DNA from: Bradyrhizobium roseum
GTDB lineage: Bacteria > Pseudomonadota > Alphaproteobacteria > Rhizobiales > Xanthobacteraceae
Direction of reading: 5' to 3'
Assembly: GCF_030413175.1 (NCBI RefSeq)
Contig: NZ_CP129212.1
Coordinates: 4,874,450-4,938,449, forward strand
DNA length: 64,000 bases
Position 1 is the stretch's first letter, and each line of letters begins with the position of its first letter. The position numbers were made by a program, and so were the translations under genes. Shown piece after piece: positions 18,109 to 27,414 of this stretch. The notes below the pieces were generated by a model. It saw nothing but the letters and a program-made list of their open reading frames with translations. It ran no database searches and had not been told where the DNA came from.

Positions 18109-20516
18109 GTGGCTTGCTCTTGCGGTTTGCCTTGCTGGGCGTCGGCGATGGCGTCACCAATCGCAGAAATTCGAATAGGCAGCTTATTGAAGGAAATACC
18201 GAGCGGCGAAACGGCATCGTTGATCGCGCTCGATATCGCCGCGGGTGATCCGAGATAGCCGCTTTCCCCCGAGCCCTTCTGTCCGAACACCGTATGCGGC
18301 GACGGCGTGCAATGATGCACGATCTCCACTTCCGGCATTTCGTGCGAGGACGGCAGCAGATAGTCCATGAAACTTTGGGTGATCAGGTGGCCCTGCTCGT
18401 CATAGACGAACTCCTCCAGCAGCGTCGCGCCGAGACCGTGGGCGATGCCGCCGAGGGTCATGCCCCGGACAATGTGCGGATTGATCACGACACCGCAGTC
18501 GTGGCCGATGACATACCGCTTGATTTCCGGCTTGCCGAGATCCGGGTCGATCGCCAGCAGCACCAGGTGAAACTCGAAGGAGTGACACGGATACATCTGC
18601 ACGCGGCCGTTTTCCGGCAGTTTGTTGCCGGTCGGCACCTGCATGACGTGCGTGGCCTCGAGGCCAGGCTCCATATCCCGCGGCAGCAGATGATAGTTGC
18701 GATGCGCGATGGTGACGAGCTCGGCCCAGCTCAACGAATGGCCGGCAGTATCGCTGGCAGCTCCGGACGCGAACGTGACGTTCTCCTCGGCGCAGCCAAA
18801 CTGATGCGCAGCGATCCGGACGAGTTTGGTCTTGAGCTTCTGTGCGGCATGAAAGGCCGCACCGCCGAGCATGATCGCCATGCGGCTGCCAACGGGCGAA
18901 TTCGACGGCAGGCAGGCCAGCGTGTCCGGCCTGATGACGCGGATCAAGTCCGGATCGATCTGCAGGACTTCGCCGATGATGGTGCCAACCAGCGTCTCGT
19001 GGCCCTGCCCCGACGAGGTCGTGTGGATCGTCACGGTGACGAAGCCCAAGGCATCGATATTGATGCGGGCGGAATCCATCCAGGTCGTGGTGGTATTCTT
19101 CTCGTTCAGCAGCGGCTCGAACGACGAGTTGCCGCCGCTCGGCTCCAGGCAGGCCGCGATGCCGATGCCCGCCAGCATGCCGGAAGCGCGCAGCCGGTCG
19201 CGCTCCTGCTCCATGGCGTCGAAATCGGCGTGCTTGAAAACTTTCTCGACAACAGTGTGATAGTCGCCGCTGTCATAGCTGCTGCCGCTCGGAATGAGAT
19301 ACGGGAACTCGTCCTTGCGGATGAAGTTGCGGCGCCGCACTTCGATGCGCGGAAGGCCGACCGCGGCCGCTACCTTGTCGATTGCGGTTTCGATGGCGTA
19401 GTTCGTCGGGGCCTGACCGAAGCCACGCACGGCTTCCTGCATCGCCTTGTTGGTGGTGACCGACTGCGCGCGGTACTGCACGCTCTCGATCTTGTAAGGA
19501 CCGACGATGGCGCCGATCGGCTTGCCCAGCTGGAACGGCGCGCGTCCGGCATAGGCGCCGGCATTGTCGAGCGCGCGGATCTTCATCGACTTGACCACGC
19601 CGTCGTCATTGAACGCGACGTCGATGTCGAAGATGCGTTCGGGACCATGCGCATCGCCGCTGCGCATGTTTTCGAGGCGGTCCTCGATGAAGCGGACGGG
19701 GCGGCCGACCCGGCGGGCGAGATACGCCACGAGCACGGACTGCTTGATGCCGCGCTTGACGCCATAGCTGCCGCCGACGTCGACGTCGTGATGGACGCGG
19801 ACATTGTTTGCGGGAATTCGTAATGCGCGAGCGATCTGGTCGGGGTATTTGGGCATCTGGATCGAGGCCCAGACATCGAGTATGTCGCGCCACGAATCCC
19901 ATGACGCCGCCACGCCGAAGGTTTCTATCGGCACCGTCGAATTGCGCCCCCAGGTGACGCGGAACGACAGGTGGCGCGGGCTCTCGGCGAAGTGCCGGTC
20001 GACCTCGCCCCAGACGAACAGCTTGTCGAGCAGCACGTTCGATCCGTGGGCGGCATGGACCGGCGGACTGTCCGGCTTCAGCGCTTCTTCCGCCTTCATG
20101 ACGAACGGCAGCGGCTCATAGACGACGCGCAGCTTCTCGGTTGCATCTTCGGCCAGCGCGCGGGTATCGGCGACAACCGCCGCGATCCATTCGCCGGCAT
20201 AGCGTGTTTGGCCCACGGCCAACGCAAAGCGCTTCACATGCGGGGTGTCGAGACCGTTCATCAGTTGGTCCGTAGCGCCTGCGAGTTCATCGCCGGTCAG
20301 CACATAGTGCACGCCCGGCATCGCCAGCGCGGTGGAGGCATCGATCGACACGATCCTGGCGGCCGGATGCTGCGACGGCAGCACCGCGACATGCAGCATG
20401 CCTTCGAGCGCGATGTCGGCGACGTAGCGTCCCTGCCCGGCCACAAAGCGGCGGTCTTCGCGAACGCGGCGATGGCTGGAGACGAAGCGGAAGGTCGAGG
20501 GAGCGGCGGTCATCAC
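18105..20516 (-). CDS. Molybdenum hydroxylase large (molybdopterin-binding) subunit, CoxL-like
   Basis: An 803-residue subunit of the xanthine dehydrogenase superfamily carrying the molybdopterin-cytosine dinucleotide cofactor. It starts SHRRVREDRRFVAGQGRYVAD and has the conserved QAVRGFGQAP-like loop (EAVRGFGQAPTNYAIE). That is the form II pattern, not the AYRCSFR loop of true CO dehydrogenase, so the substrate is an aromatic or heteroaromatic compound or an aldehyde. The Glu near the C-terminus is in the KGSGESGYLGSPAAISSAIN region. Genes for the L, S and M subunits overlap by 4 bp, supporting equal synthesis. No cofactor-maturation genes lie in the operon. Confidence 0.92.
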   Translation of the reverse strand: MMTAAPSTFRFVSSHRRVREDRRFVAGQGRYVADIALEGMLHVAVLPSQHPAARIVSIDASTALAMPGVHYVLTGDELAGATDQLMNGLDTPHVKRFALAVGQTRYAGEWIAAVVADTRALAEDATEKLRVVYEPLPFVMKAEEALKPDSPPVHAAHGSNVLLDKLFVWGEVDRHFAESPRHLSFRVTWGRNSTVPIETFGVAASWDSWRDILDVWASIQMPKYPDQIARALRIPANNVRVHHDVDVGGSYGVKRGIKQSVLVAYLARRVGRPVRFIEDRLENMRSGDAHGPERIFDIDVAFNDDGVVKSMKIRALDNAGAYAGRAPFQLGKPIGAIVGPYKIESVQYRAQSVTTNKAMQEAVRGFGQAPTNYAIETAIDKVAAAVGLPRIEVRRRNFIRKDEFPYLIPSGSSYDSGDYHTVVEKVFKHADFDAMEQERDRLRASGMLAGIGIAACLEPSGGNSSFEPLLNEKNTTTTWMDSARINIDALGFVTVTIHTTSSGQGHETLVGTIIGEVLQIDPDLIRVIRPDTLACLPSNSPVGSRMAIMLGGAAFHAAQKLKTKLVRIAAHQFGCAEENVTFASGAASDTAGHSLSWAELVTIAHRNYHLLPRDMEPGLEATHVMQVPTGNKLPENGRVQMYPCHSFEFHLVLLAIDPDLGKPEIKRYVIGHDCGVVINPHIVRGMTLGGIAHGLGATLLEEFVYDEQGHLITQSFMDYLLPSSHEMPEVEIVHHCTPSPHTVFGQKGSGESGYLGSPAAISSAINDAVSPLGISFNKLPIRISAIGDAIADAQQGKPQEQAT

Positions 20517-21088
20517 ACGATCTCCTTCGGCGCATCGGCTTCGAGAACGCCCTCCTCCGGCGCATCATGCCCGGCGCCGTGGTGTCCCGGGCTGACGTGA
20601 TTTGGCCGCAACGCATTGGATTTCTGCAGTCGGCCGGCGGCGAATTGCACGGCCTCGACGATCTGCCCGTAGCCGGTGCAGCGGCAGATATTGCCCGAAA
20701 TCGCCTCTACGATCTCCTCGCGGCTGGGTGTATGGGTATGCTGAAGCAGCGCGTGCGCGGACAGGATCATGCCCGGCGTGCAGTAGCCGCACTGCAGACC
20801 GTGCGTTTCGCAGAACGCATCCTGAATGACGCTCAGTTCGCCCGGGGCCGGCGCGAGACCTTCGATCGTGGTGATCTCGTACCCATCGGCCTGAACCGCG
20901 AACATCAGGCATGAACGCACTGGTTCACCGTCGACCAACACCGTACAGGCACCGCACACGCCGTGTTCGCAGCCGGCATGCGCGCCGTTGAGCAGGAAAT
21001 TCTCGCGCAACGTATCGAGCAGCGTCTTGCGCGGCTCGACATCCGCTGTGCGGCTGACGCCGTTGACCCGAAGCTCGACCTTCATCAC
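20513..21088 (-). CDS. Molybdenum hydroxylase small (2Fe-2S) subunit, CoxS-like
   Basis: A 191-residue subunit with two [2Fe-2S] clusters. The plant-ferredoxin-type Cys set is in AGCEHGVCGACTVLVDGE plus SC about 10 residues on; the second set is in CGYCTPGM and NICRCTGYG. It passes electrons from the Mo site to the FAD subunit. It is about 25 residues longer than usual at the C-terminus (after residue 160) with a Pro/His-rich tail of unclear meaning. Start and stop each overlap neighbouring subunit genes by 4 bp. Confidence 0.93.
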   Translation of the reverse strand: MMKVELRVNGVSRTADVEPRKTLLDTLRENFLLNGAHAGCEHGVCGACTVLVDGEPVRSCLMFAVQADGYEITTIEGLAPAPGELSVIQDAFCETHGLQCGYCTPGMILSAHALLQHTHTPSREEIVEAISGNICRCTGYGQIVEAVQFAAGRLQKSNALRPNHVSPGHHGAGHDAPEEGVLEADAPKEIV

Positions 21089-21969
21089 GCCGCTCCCTTC
21101 AGCGGGCGGGCGCCGGCTTCGGTTATTGCCTGTTCAATGGCACGCTTGCCGAGCGTGATGGCGACACGACGGCGATAGGAGGCACTGGCATGAAGATCGC
21201 TCGACGCCTCCAGGTCGCCCGCGGACGCGTGAACGGCTTCCGCGACGGACGCCGCATCGAGCCTTGTGCCGAGCAGCGGCGAGACATCCAGCCGGAGCGG
21301 GCGATCGCCGACGCCGCCGACGCCAAGCGCGATATCGATACAGCGCCCGTCCTCATCCAGTGCGACCTGTGCCAGCGCCGAAGCGAAGGCGAAATCGGAT
21401 TTGCGGGCGCTGACTTCAAAGAATCCGACGCCGACGCTTCTGTGTTCCCAGACCGGAAACCTTACAGCGCTCACGCATTCGCCCGGCGCAATCGTGGTCA
21501 GCATCGGACCGATGAAAAAGTCGTCGGCCGGCATCGACGACGGGCCATCCGGCGTCGCCAGCATGATCTCGGCACCGAGCGTGACGGCAACTAATGGAAT
21601 TTCCGCAGACGGGTCAGCATTGGCGATCGAACCGCCGACCGTGCCGCGATTGCGCGTCGCTGGATGACCAACCCACGGCAGCACGGCCGCCAGTGCCGGC
21701 AGCTGCGCACGGACCAGTGGATCCCGCTCGGCAATGACCTGCCGCGTCGTCGCGCCGACGACTACCGCGCCGCCCTCGGTGCGAATGCCCGCAAGCTCGG
21801 GAAGGCGCATGATATCGATCAGCTTCGTCGGCCGGGCCAGACGCATCGCCAGCATGGGCACCAGAGTCTGGCCGCCCGCGATGGCGCGGGCATCCTCGTC
21901 ACCGGCCAGCAATTCACACGCCTCCGCGAGCGACTGCGGCCTGACATATTCGAACGGTGCCGGCTTCAT
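21085..21969 (-). CDS. Molybdenum hydroxylase medium (FAD-binding) subunit, CoxM-like
   Basis: A 294-residue subunit with the two FAD motifs of the family: AGGQTLVPMLAMR (about residues 33-45) and TRNRGTVGGSIANADPSAE (about 105-125). It is followed by the CO-dehydrogenase flavoprotein C-terminal domain. It takes electrons from the iron-sulfur subunit and delivers them to an acceptor. It lies 9 bp after the NIPSNAP gene and overlaps the small-subunit gene by 4 bp. The gene order M-S-L matches neither the classic cox (M-S-L with maturation genes) nor xdh operons in having an importer downstream. Confidence 0.93.
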   Translation of the reverse strand: MKPAPFEYVRPQSLAEACELLAGDEDARAIAGGQTLVPMLAMRLARPTKLIDIMRLPELAGIRTEGGAVVVGATTRQVIAERDPLVRAQLPALAAVLPWVGHPATRNRGTVGGSIANADPSAEIPLVAVTLGAEIMLATPDGPSSMPADDFFIGPMLTTIAPGECVSAVRFPVWEHRSVGVGFFEVSARKSDFAFASALAQVALDEDGRCIDIALGVGGVGDRPLRLDVSPLLGTRLDAASVAEAVHASAGDLEASSDLHASASYRRRVAITLGKRAIEQAITEAGARPLKGAA

Positions 21970-21978
21970 GATCCTCGC

Positions 21979-22305
21979 TCAGCTCAGCAGCAGGCTGGCA
22001 GACACGGGCGACATTACGGAGACCACCTGGCTCCTCAGCAGCGGACCATCGATCTCGCTGGCAGCCTTCGCCGCCGCCCAGTCGACATCGGCGCTGAATG
22101 CCGCCCAGGCCTTCGTGCGGGCATCCTCATCGGCAAAACGCGTCATGTAGGTGAGACGGCCGTCCTCCGTCTGGGATGCAAAGGCGCCGATCAGTTCGAT
22201 GCCGTGACGCGGGAAGAACTTGACCGCAACAACCTCAAGAAAGCGGCGGCGCATCGCATCGGCCTTGCCCTCGGCGGCTTCATACACACGAATCTCGTAG
22301 ATCAA
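21979..22305 (-). CDS. NIPSNAP family protein
   Basis: A 108-residue ferredoxin-like-fold protein of the NIPSNAP family: starts IYEIRVYEAAEGKADAM and has the typical FFPRHGIELIGAF and YMTRFADEDARTKAW stretches. It begins with TTG at 22303-22305 behind a GAGGGGGG site; no ATG fits. The function of bacterial NIPSNAP proteins is mostly unknown; many are encoded with catabolic oxygenases or hydroxylases. It is the first gene of the operon and divergent from the MocR-type regulator. Confidence 0.85.
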   Translation of the reverse strand: MIYEIRVYEAAEGKADAMRRRFLEVVAVKFFPRHGIELIGAFASQTEDGRLTYMTRFADEDARTKAWAAFSADVDWAAAKAASEIDGPLLRSQVVSVMSPVSASLLLS

Positions 22306-22646
22306 CGCCCGCCCCCCTCGATGCTCCGGCTTGGCCGGAGATAAGAGCGCGCCAGATCAATTGTCAAATATAAACTAATTCAATCATACCTAATATGTGC
22401 AATTGATATGATGCAATTTTCGTAATGCAGCATGAACGTCGGGTAGGATCGGGCTAAGAATACCGCGGCTTTGCGACGTTCATGCGCAATTCGGCAGATA
22501 CATGATAACATCCGACATTTTGCACTATTTTTTTATCATACAAGTAATGGAGTAATACAGTAAAGATTGCATCAATTTAAAAATTGTACTATTCGTCATC
22601 TGAACGTCTTTCGCCCTCCCATGTGGGGCTTGGAAAACCGACAGCG
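22306..22646. promoter_or_regulatory. AT-rich divergent control region with TGCAATT direct repeats
   Basis: This 341-bp region between the hydroxylase operon and the MocR-type gene is clearly more AT-rich than its surroundings. It holds two direct copies of TGCAATT (22398-22404 and 22412-22418, 14 bp apart), and the related string AAATTGTAC occurs near 22581. Direct repeats are the usual operator form for MocR/GntR regulators. No coding capacity is apparent. Binding is inferred. Confidence 0.5.
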
Positions 22647-24020
22647 ATGACAGATTGGGTGCCTGACCTCGAGCCGATCCTGGGCCCTCGGTACCTCGCC
22701 TTCGTGTTGGCGCTGGATGCCGATATCGCCGCCGGCCATGTCAAACCCGGCATGCGGCTGTTGCCCCAGCGCGACATGGCGCAGCGCCTCGGCCTCAGCG
22801 TCGGCACGGTGTCGAAGGCCTATGCCGAAGCCGAGCAGCGCGGCCTGATCTCCGGAGAGGTCGGACGCGGCACCTTCGTTCAACGCCGCCGGCCGGAACA
22901 GCGCAACGCGCTCGGCACGTCGGACGCCACCATCAACCTCGCGCTCAATGTGCCGCCCTATACCGGCGAAGACGACCTGATCGCATCGACGATCGGCGAT
23001 ATCGCCGCCACCGGGGAGATGTCGAATCTGCTCGGCTATCTGCCGCATCAAGGCCTTCGTCAGCACCGCGAGGCCATCGTCAGCTGGCTCGCATCGCTCG
23101 GAGTGACGTCCGATGCCGAGCAGATTTTCATCACGCATGGCGGCCAGCACGCGCTCTCTATCGCACTCGGAATGATCGCCAAGCCCGGCGATACCGTCCT
23201 CACCGAGACATTCACCTATTCCGGCATGCTCGCCCTGTCGGTGCAGAACTCCTATCGGCTGCAAGGGGTTGCGACCGACGGCGAGGGCCTGGTGCCGGAA
23301 AGCCTCGACCTCGCTTTTACCGAAACCGGCGCGCGCGTGGTCTATTGCATGCCGACTCTGCAGACACCGACCGGCAGCATCATGCCGCAAACACGGCGGC
23401 ACGCCATTGCCGCGATCGTGCGCAAGCACGACGCTTATCTGGTCGAAGATGACGCCTACGCCTATCTGCTGACGCCGCCGCCGCGGCCCGTCTCTGCGTT
23501 GATTCCCGAGCGCAGTTTCTATGTCATGAGCTTCGCCAAGTGCCTGGCACCCGGGCTGCGGATCGCCGCGATGATCGCGCCGGACTCGTTCCGCGACCGT
23601 GCCATCAATGCCATGCGGGCCACCGGCTGGATGGCGGTCCCATTGATGGCCGAAGTGGTGGCGCGGCTGATCACCAGCGGCGACCTTGCCCGGCAGTCCC
23701 GGATGAAGCGCGACAAGGCGGCGCTGCGCAATGCCATCGTGCGGCGTGTGCTGAAGGAATGGCTGCCGCCTTCTGAATCTGCACCCGGCTTTCACATCTG
23801 GTTGCCGCTGCCCGCGGGCCGCACGATGAATGCACTGGTGACACAGGCCGCACAGGCCGGCATCACGCTGGCGCCTCCCGGCTCGCTGCAGCGCATGCCG
23901 ACCGAACAACTCGGAATCCGGCTTTGTCTCGGCGCACCGGCGACCGAGGAAATTCTGGAGCGCGCGCTGATCGAGATCAGGCGCATCCTGGAAATGGCTG
24001 AGGCGATCTCTTTCGTCTGA
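22647..24020 (+). CDS. MocR/PdxR-type regulator: GntR HTH fused to aminotransferase domain
   Basis: A 457-residue regulator with an N-terminal GntR winged HTH (LLPQRDMAQRLGLSVGTVSK, about 38-57) and a C-terminal fold-type I aminotransferase domain. The PLP Lys is expected in SFAKCLAPGLRIA (about residue 298). Family members sense PLP and an amino compound or only a ligand, and regulate neighbouring genes. The ATG at 22647 was chosen although the frame is open for 21 further codons. It is divergent from the hydroxylase/importer operon, which is its likely target, suggesting a nitrogen-containing inducer; that suggestion is weak. Confidence 0.9.
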   Translation: MTDWVPDLEPILGPRYLAFVLALDADIAAGHVKPGMRLLPQRDMAQRLGLSVGTVSKAYAEAEQRGLISGEVGRGTFVQRRRPEQRNALGTSDATINLALNVPPYTGEDDLIASTIGDIAATGEMSNLLGYLPHQGLRQHREAIVSWLASLGVTSDAEQIFITHGGQHALSIALGMIAKPGDTVLTETFTYSGMLALSVQNSYRLQGVATDGEGLVPESLDLAFTETGARVVYCMPTLQTPTGSIMPQTRRHAIAAIVRKHDAYLVEDDAYAYLLTPPPRPVSALIPERSFYVMSFAKCLAPGLRIAAMIAPDSFRDRAINAMRATGWMAVPLMAEVVARLITSGDLARQSRMKRDKAALRNAIVRRVLKEWLPPSESAPGFHIWLPLPAGRTMNALVTQAAQAGITLAPPGSLQRMPTEQLGIRLCLGAPATEEILERALIEIRRILEMAEAISFV

Positions 24021-24212
24021 GTTCAACGCGCGACCGGCGCAACTCGCCCGCCATCCAGTGCAGATACCTGCTGCCGTGCCGGACGCATCTCTTCCAGAAA
24101 AATGATACAATTTCCAATTGAACTACGACAGCAATGCATATGCGCCATGTGAAATGGTTAGCGCCTCGCGCAAAAGCCTTTTAACCAAAAGCGAAGAGGA
24201 TCGCAGTCACAG

Positions 24213-25937
24213 ATGGCCTCGCCGATCCCGGCGGGGGTTGCCCAGGGAACTGCCAGTATGCTCGCCCGCTATTCTATCCGCGCCAAGATCACAATCGTGG
24301 TGTGCTTCCTGTTGATCGCAATGTCGACGATGGGCGGGCTGGCCATGAAGCAGATGAGCGACATCAACGCCTCGACCGTTGAGATCGCCAGCAGCTGGCT
24401 GCCGAGCGTGCGCGTGCTCGGTGAAATCAGGGCGGCTACTATCACCTACCGAGCCATCGCGCGCTCCCATCTGCTTGCAACCACCGAGCCCGGCAAGCAG
24501 GCGCAGGAAGTCCTGCTGAAGAAATGGATCGAGAACGTCGAGAAGGCCCACAAACGCTACGAGCCCATGATCAACTCGGCGGAGGAGCGCGCCTTTTACA
24601 CGGAGTCCAAGGCCGCCTGGAATGAGTATCTGGACGGTGTGAAACAGGTGTTGATCCTGTCCCGCAAGAACGAGGACAATGAAGCGCGCACCCTGCACGC
24701 CAAGGCGTCGCTTGCCGGGGTAAAATCCGACGAGATCCTTCAGAAGGCCATCGACCTCAACAACAAGGGCGCCGACCATGCCGCCGCCAACGCGGCGGAA
24801 AGCTACGCCGCGGCCATGAAGATGGTGCTGATGTCGCTCGTGCTGGCCATGATCGTCGGAATCGGCGCCGCCGTCCTGCTGGTGCGCGACGTCTCCACCG
24901 GCATCAAGTCGATCGTGACGCCGATGCAGGCGCTGGGCGCTGGCGACCTCACCGCGATGGTGCCGCATCAGGGAGAGCAAACGGAAATCGGCGACATGGC
25001 AAACAGCCTGCAGGTTTTCAAGGAAGCGCTGATTGCCAAGAAGGCTGCCGACGAAGCCGCCGCGATCGATGCCGAAGAAAAGATTCGGCGCGGCGAACGC
25101 GTCAACGCCATCACCCGCGATTTCGAAGCTCTGATCGGCGAGATCGTCGGGACGGTTGCCTCGGCTTCAAAGGAGCTCGAAGCCTCCGCCGGCACCCTGA
25201 CAAGCGCCGCCGAACGTTCGCAGAAGCTAACCACCGTGGTCGCCTCGGCCTCCGCGGAAGCTTCCACCAACGTCCAGTCGGTGGCATCGGCCACCGAAGA
25301 GATGGCCTCCTCGGTCAACGAGATCAGCCGCCAGGTACAAGAATCCGCCAATATCGCAAGCCAGGCGGTCGACGAGGCACGCAAGACCAACAACCGCGTC
25401 GGCGAATTGGTGAAGGCCGCGGCCCGGATCGGCGACGTTGTCGAACTGATCAACACCATTGCCGGCCAGACCAACTTGCTGGCGCTGAACGCCACCATCG
25501 AAGCGGCGCGGGCGGGCGATGCCGGCCGCGGGTTTGCCGTCGTCGCTTCCGAAGTGAAGGCGCTGGCCGAGCAGACGGCAAAAGCCACCGGCGAGATCAG
25601 TCAGCAGATTTCCAGCATCCAGGCGGCAACCCAGGAATCGGTCGGTGCCATCAAGGACATCGGCGACACCATCGGCCGGATGTCGGAGATTTCCTCGAGC
25701 ATTGCCTCGGCGGTGGAACAGCAGGGCGCGGCGACCAAGGAAATCTCGCGCAACGTGCAGCGGGCGGCAGACGGCACCATGCAGGTATCGTCAAACATCA
25801 CAGACGTGCAGCGCGGCGCTTCCGAGACCGGATCTGCGTCTACGCAGGTGCTGTCGGCCGCGCAGTCCCTGTCCTCTGAAAGCAACCGGCTGAAGATCGA
25901 AGTGAGCAACTTCTTGAGTTCGGTGCGAGCGGCATAG
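24213..25937 (+). CDS. Methyl-accepting chemotaxis protein
   Basis: A 574-residue transmembrane chemoreceptor. TM1 is at about 25-45, a four-helix-bundle periplasmic sensor domain at about 46-205, TM2 at about 208-228 ([20 protein letters not shown]), HAMP at about 230-285, and the methylation/signalling domain at about 330-560 with [20 protein letters not shown] as the tip region. It clusters CheA/CheW at the pole; the ligand is unknown. An alternative start is ATG 24258. The last 230 residues are nearly identical to the truncated copy at 12135-12836, making a long inverted repeat. It stands alone, between the MocR-type gene and the amide operon. Confidence 0.93.
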   Translation: MASPIPAGVAQGTASMLARYSIRAKITIVVCFLLIAMSTMGGLAMKQMSDINASTVEIASSWLPSVRVLGEIRAATITYRAIARSHLLATTEPGKQAQEVLLKKWIENVEKAHKRYEPMINSAEERAFYTESKAAWNEYLDGVKQVLILSRKNEDNEARTLHAKASLAGVKSDEILQKAIDLNNKGADHAAANAAESYAAAMKMVLMSLVLAMIVGIGAAVLLVRDVSTGIKSIVTPMQALGAGDLTAMVPHQGEQTEIGDMANSLQVFKEALIAKKAADEAAAIDAEEKIRRGERVNAITRDFEALIGEIVGTVASASKELEASAGTLTSAAERSQKLTTVVASASAEASTNVQSVASATEEMASSVNEISRQVQESANIASQAVDEARKTNNRVGELVKAAARIGDVVELINTIAGQTNLLALNATIEAARAGDAGRGFAVVASEVKALAEQTAKATGEISQQISSIQAATQESVGAIKDIGDTIGRMSEISSSIASAVEQQGAATKEISRNVQRAADGTMQVSSNITDVQRGASETGSASTQVLSAAQSLSSESNRLKIEVSNFLSSVRAA

Positions 25938-25954
25938 CCCCCGCAGCCCGCAGC

Positions 25955-27358
25955 TCACCCAATGGGAGGCCGCCGCGTATGCCAGTCCGTCGCCGACTGG
26001 AAGGCATGCGCGGCGCGGGCAAGCACCTGCTCGGAAAGATGAGGACCGACCAGTTGCATGCTCAACGGCATCCGATCTGAAGCCATCCCCGTGGGCAGCG
26101 TAATGGTGGGGCTCCCGCTGAAGTCGAAGACGGCCGTGAACCGCAGGATGCTCAACAATACGTCTGGATCGGCCCCGTATTCGCCCATCTTTGCCAGCGT
26201 CGGAATGGGCATCGGCATTGTGGGGACGAGCAACAGATCGACGTCTTCGAACAATGCCGCCAGGCTGCCGGAGAATTTCAGCCGCTCGTGATGAATGGCA
26301 GCGATCTCGACACCACTTACCGATCTGCCCTGCTCGATCAACTGCGCAAGGTCTGGACCGTACTCCGACTTGCGCGACGGGTATGTCTCCAGGTGAGCTT
26401 CGGCGGTCTCCACCGAGCACATCGGAATCCATTGACTGACGAGTTTCTCGTAGGAGGGAAATTTGACCTCACGGATTTCAGCGCCGAGATCGGCGAGCGT
26501 GCGCTCCGCTTCCAGCAGGGCTGCCACGACCTGCGCGTCAACGCCCTCCTGGGTGTATTTGCGGTCCACGCCGATCCTGAGTCCGCGTACGCCATCGCCA
26601 ATCCGGGCCAGATAATTCGGCACGGGAGCCAGCAGAGCCGTCGGATCATTCGCATCCGCGCCAGCGATGACACCCAGCATCGCCGCAGCATCCGCGGCGC
26701 TCCGGCACATCGGCCCGACATGATCGAGCGAGTCGGCCAACGGGAAAACGCCGTACCGGCTGACGCGGCCCCATGTCGGCTTGATTCCGGTCAACCCGCA
26801 CGTCGCGGATGGAAACCTGATCGAACCGCCGGTGTCGCTTCCGATCGATCCGAAGCAGAGCCCGGCCGAGGTCGCGACGCCGGATCCGCTCGATGAGGAC
26901 CCGACCCAGTAGTCAGCGTTCCAAGGATTGAGCGGGGCCCGATCGTCCGGATGATGACTGGTATAGGCGCCCTCCGTCATCTTGAGCTTTCCGAGCGTTA
27001 CCGCACCGGCGCGCTCCAGTCGATCGACGATGGTCGCATTGAACGACGGCACGAATTTCGCGTGGATCTTCGTACCGCCCGCGGTCGGTGCGAACGTCGT
27101 GTAGCACAGGTCCTTCAGCCCGATCGGAACGCCATGAAGCGGCCCGCGCCAGATGCCCTTGGCGATCTCGCTGTCGTACTTCTTGGCCTGCGCCACGGCT
27201 CGTTCCGCCAGGACAACGGCATATCCGTTGAACCTTCCGTCGAGCCTTGCGATACGCTCGAGGCTTGCCTGAGTGACCTCCGAGGGTCGCAGCTCCTTGC
27301 GACGATACCGTTCGGAGAGTTCGGATATGGATTTGTAGTGCAGCTCATCCGCAGACAT
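25955..27358 (-). CDS. Amidase (amidase signature family)
   Basis: A 467-residue hydrolase of the amidase signature family using the Ser-cisSer-Lys triad. The Lys is in GVPIGLKDLCY (about residue 84), the cis-Ser in VGSSSSGSG (about 160) and the nucleophile in GSDTGGSIRFPS (about 180). It cleaves amides to acids and ammonia; the substrate is not predictable. It is the last gene of the nine-gene amide operon (56 bp after the SDR gene) and a paralogue of the first gene at 34034-35440. The ribosome site before the ATG is weak. Confidence 0.9.
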   Translation of the reverse strand: MSADELHYKSISELSERYRRKELRPSEVTQASLERIARLDGRFNGYAVVLAERAVAQAKKYDSEIAKGIWRGPLHGVPIGLKDLCYTTFAPTAGGTKIHAKFVPSFNATIVDRLERAGAVTLGKLKMTEGAYTSHHPDDRAPLNPWNADYWVGSSSSGSGVATSAGLCFGSIGSDTGGSIRFPSATCGLTGIKPTWGRVSRYGVFPLADSLDHVGPMCRSAADAAAMLGVIAGADANDPTALLAPVPNYLARIGDGVRGLRIGVDRKYTQEGVDAQVVAALLEAERTLADLGAEIREVKFPSYEKLVSQWIPMCSVETAEAHLETYPSRKSEYGPDLAQLIEQGRSVSGVEIAAIHHERLKFSGSLAALFEDVDLLLVPTMPMPIPTLAKMGEYGADPDVLLSILRFTAVFDFSGSPTITLPTGMASDRMPLSMQLVGPHLSEQVLARAAHAFQSATDWHTRRPPIG

Positions 27359-27414
27359 ATCGGCACCGAGCGTTCATCGGATTGCTTCCTCGCAGGCAGC
27401 GACAAGCCACACGC

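Noticed and set aside
22596..24110. 504-codon minus-strand frame
   Set aside because: Antisense of the MocR-type regulator; no recognisable domain.
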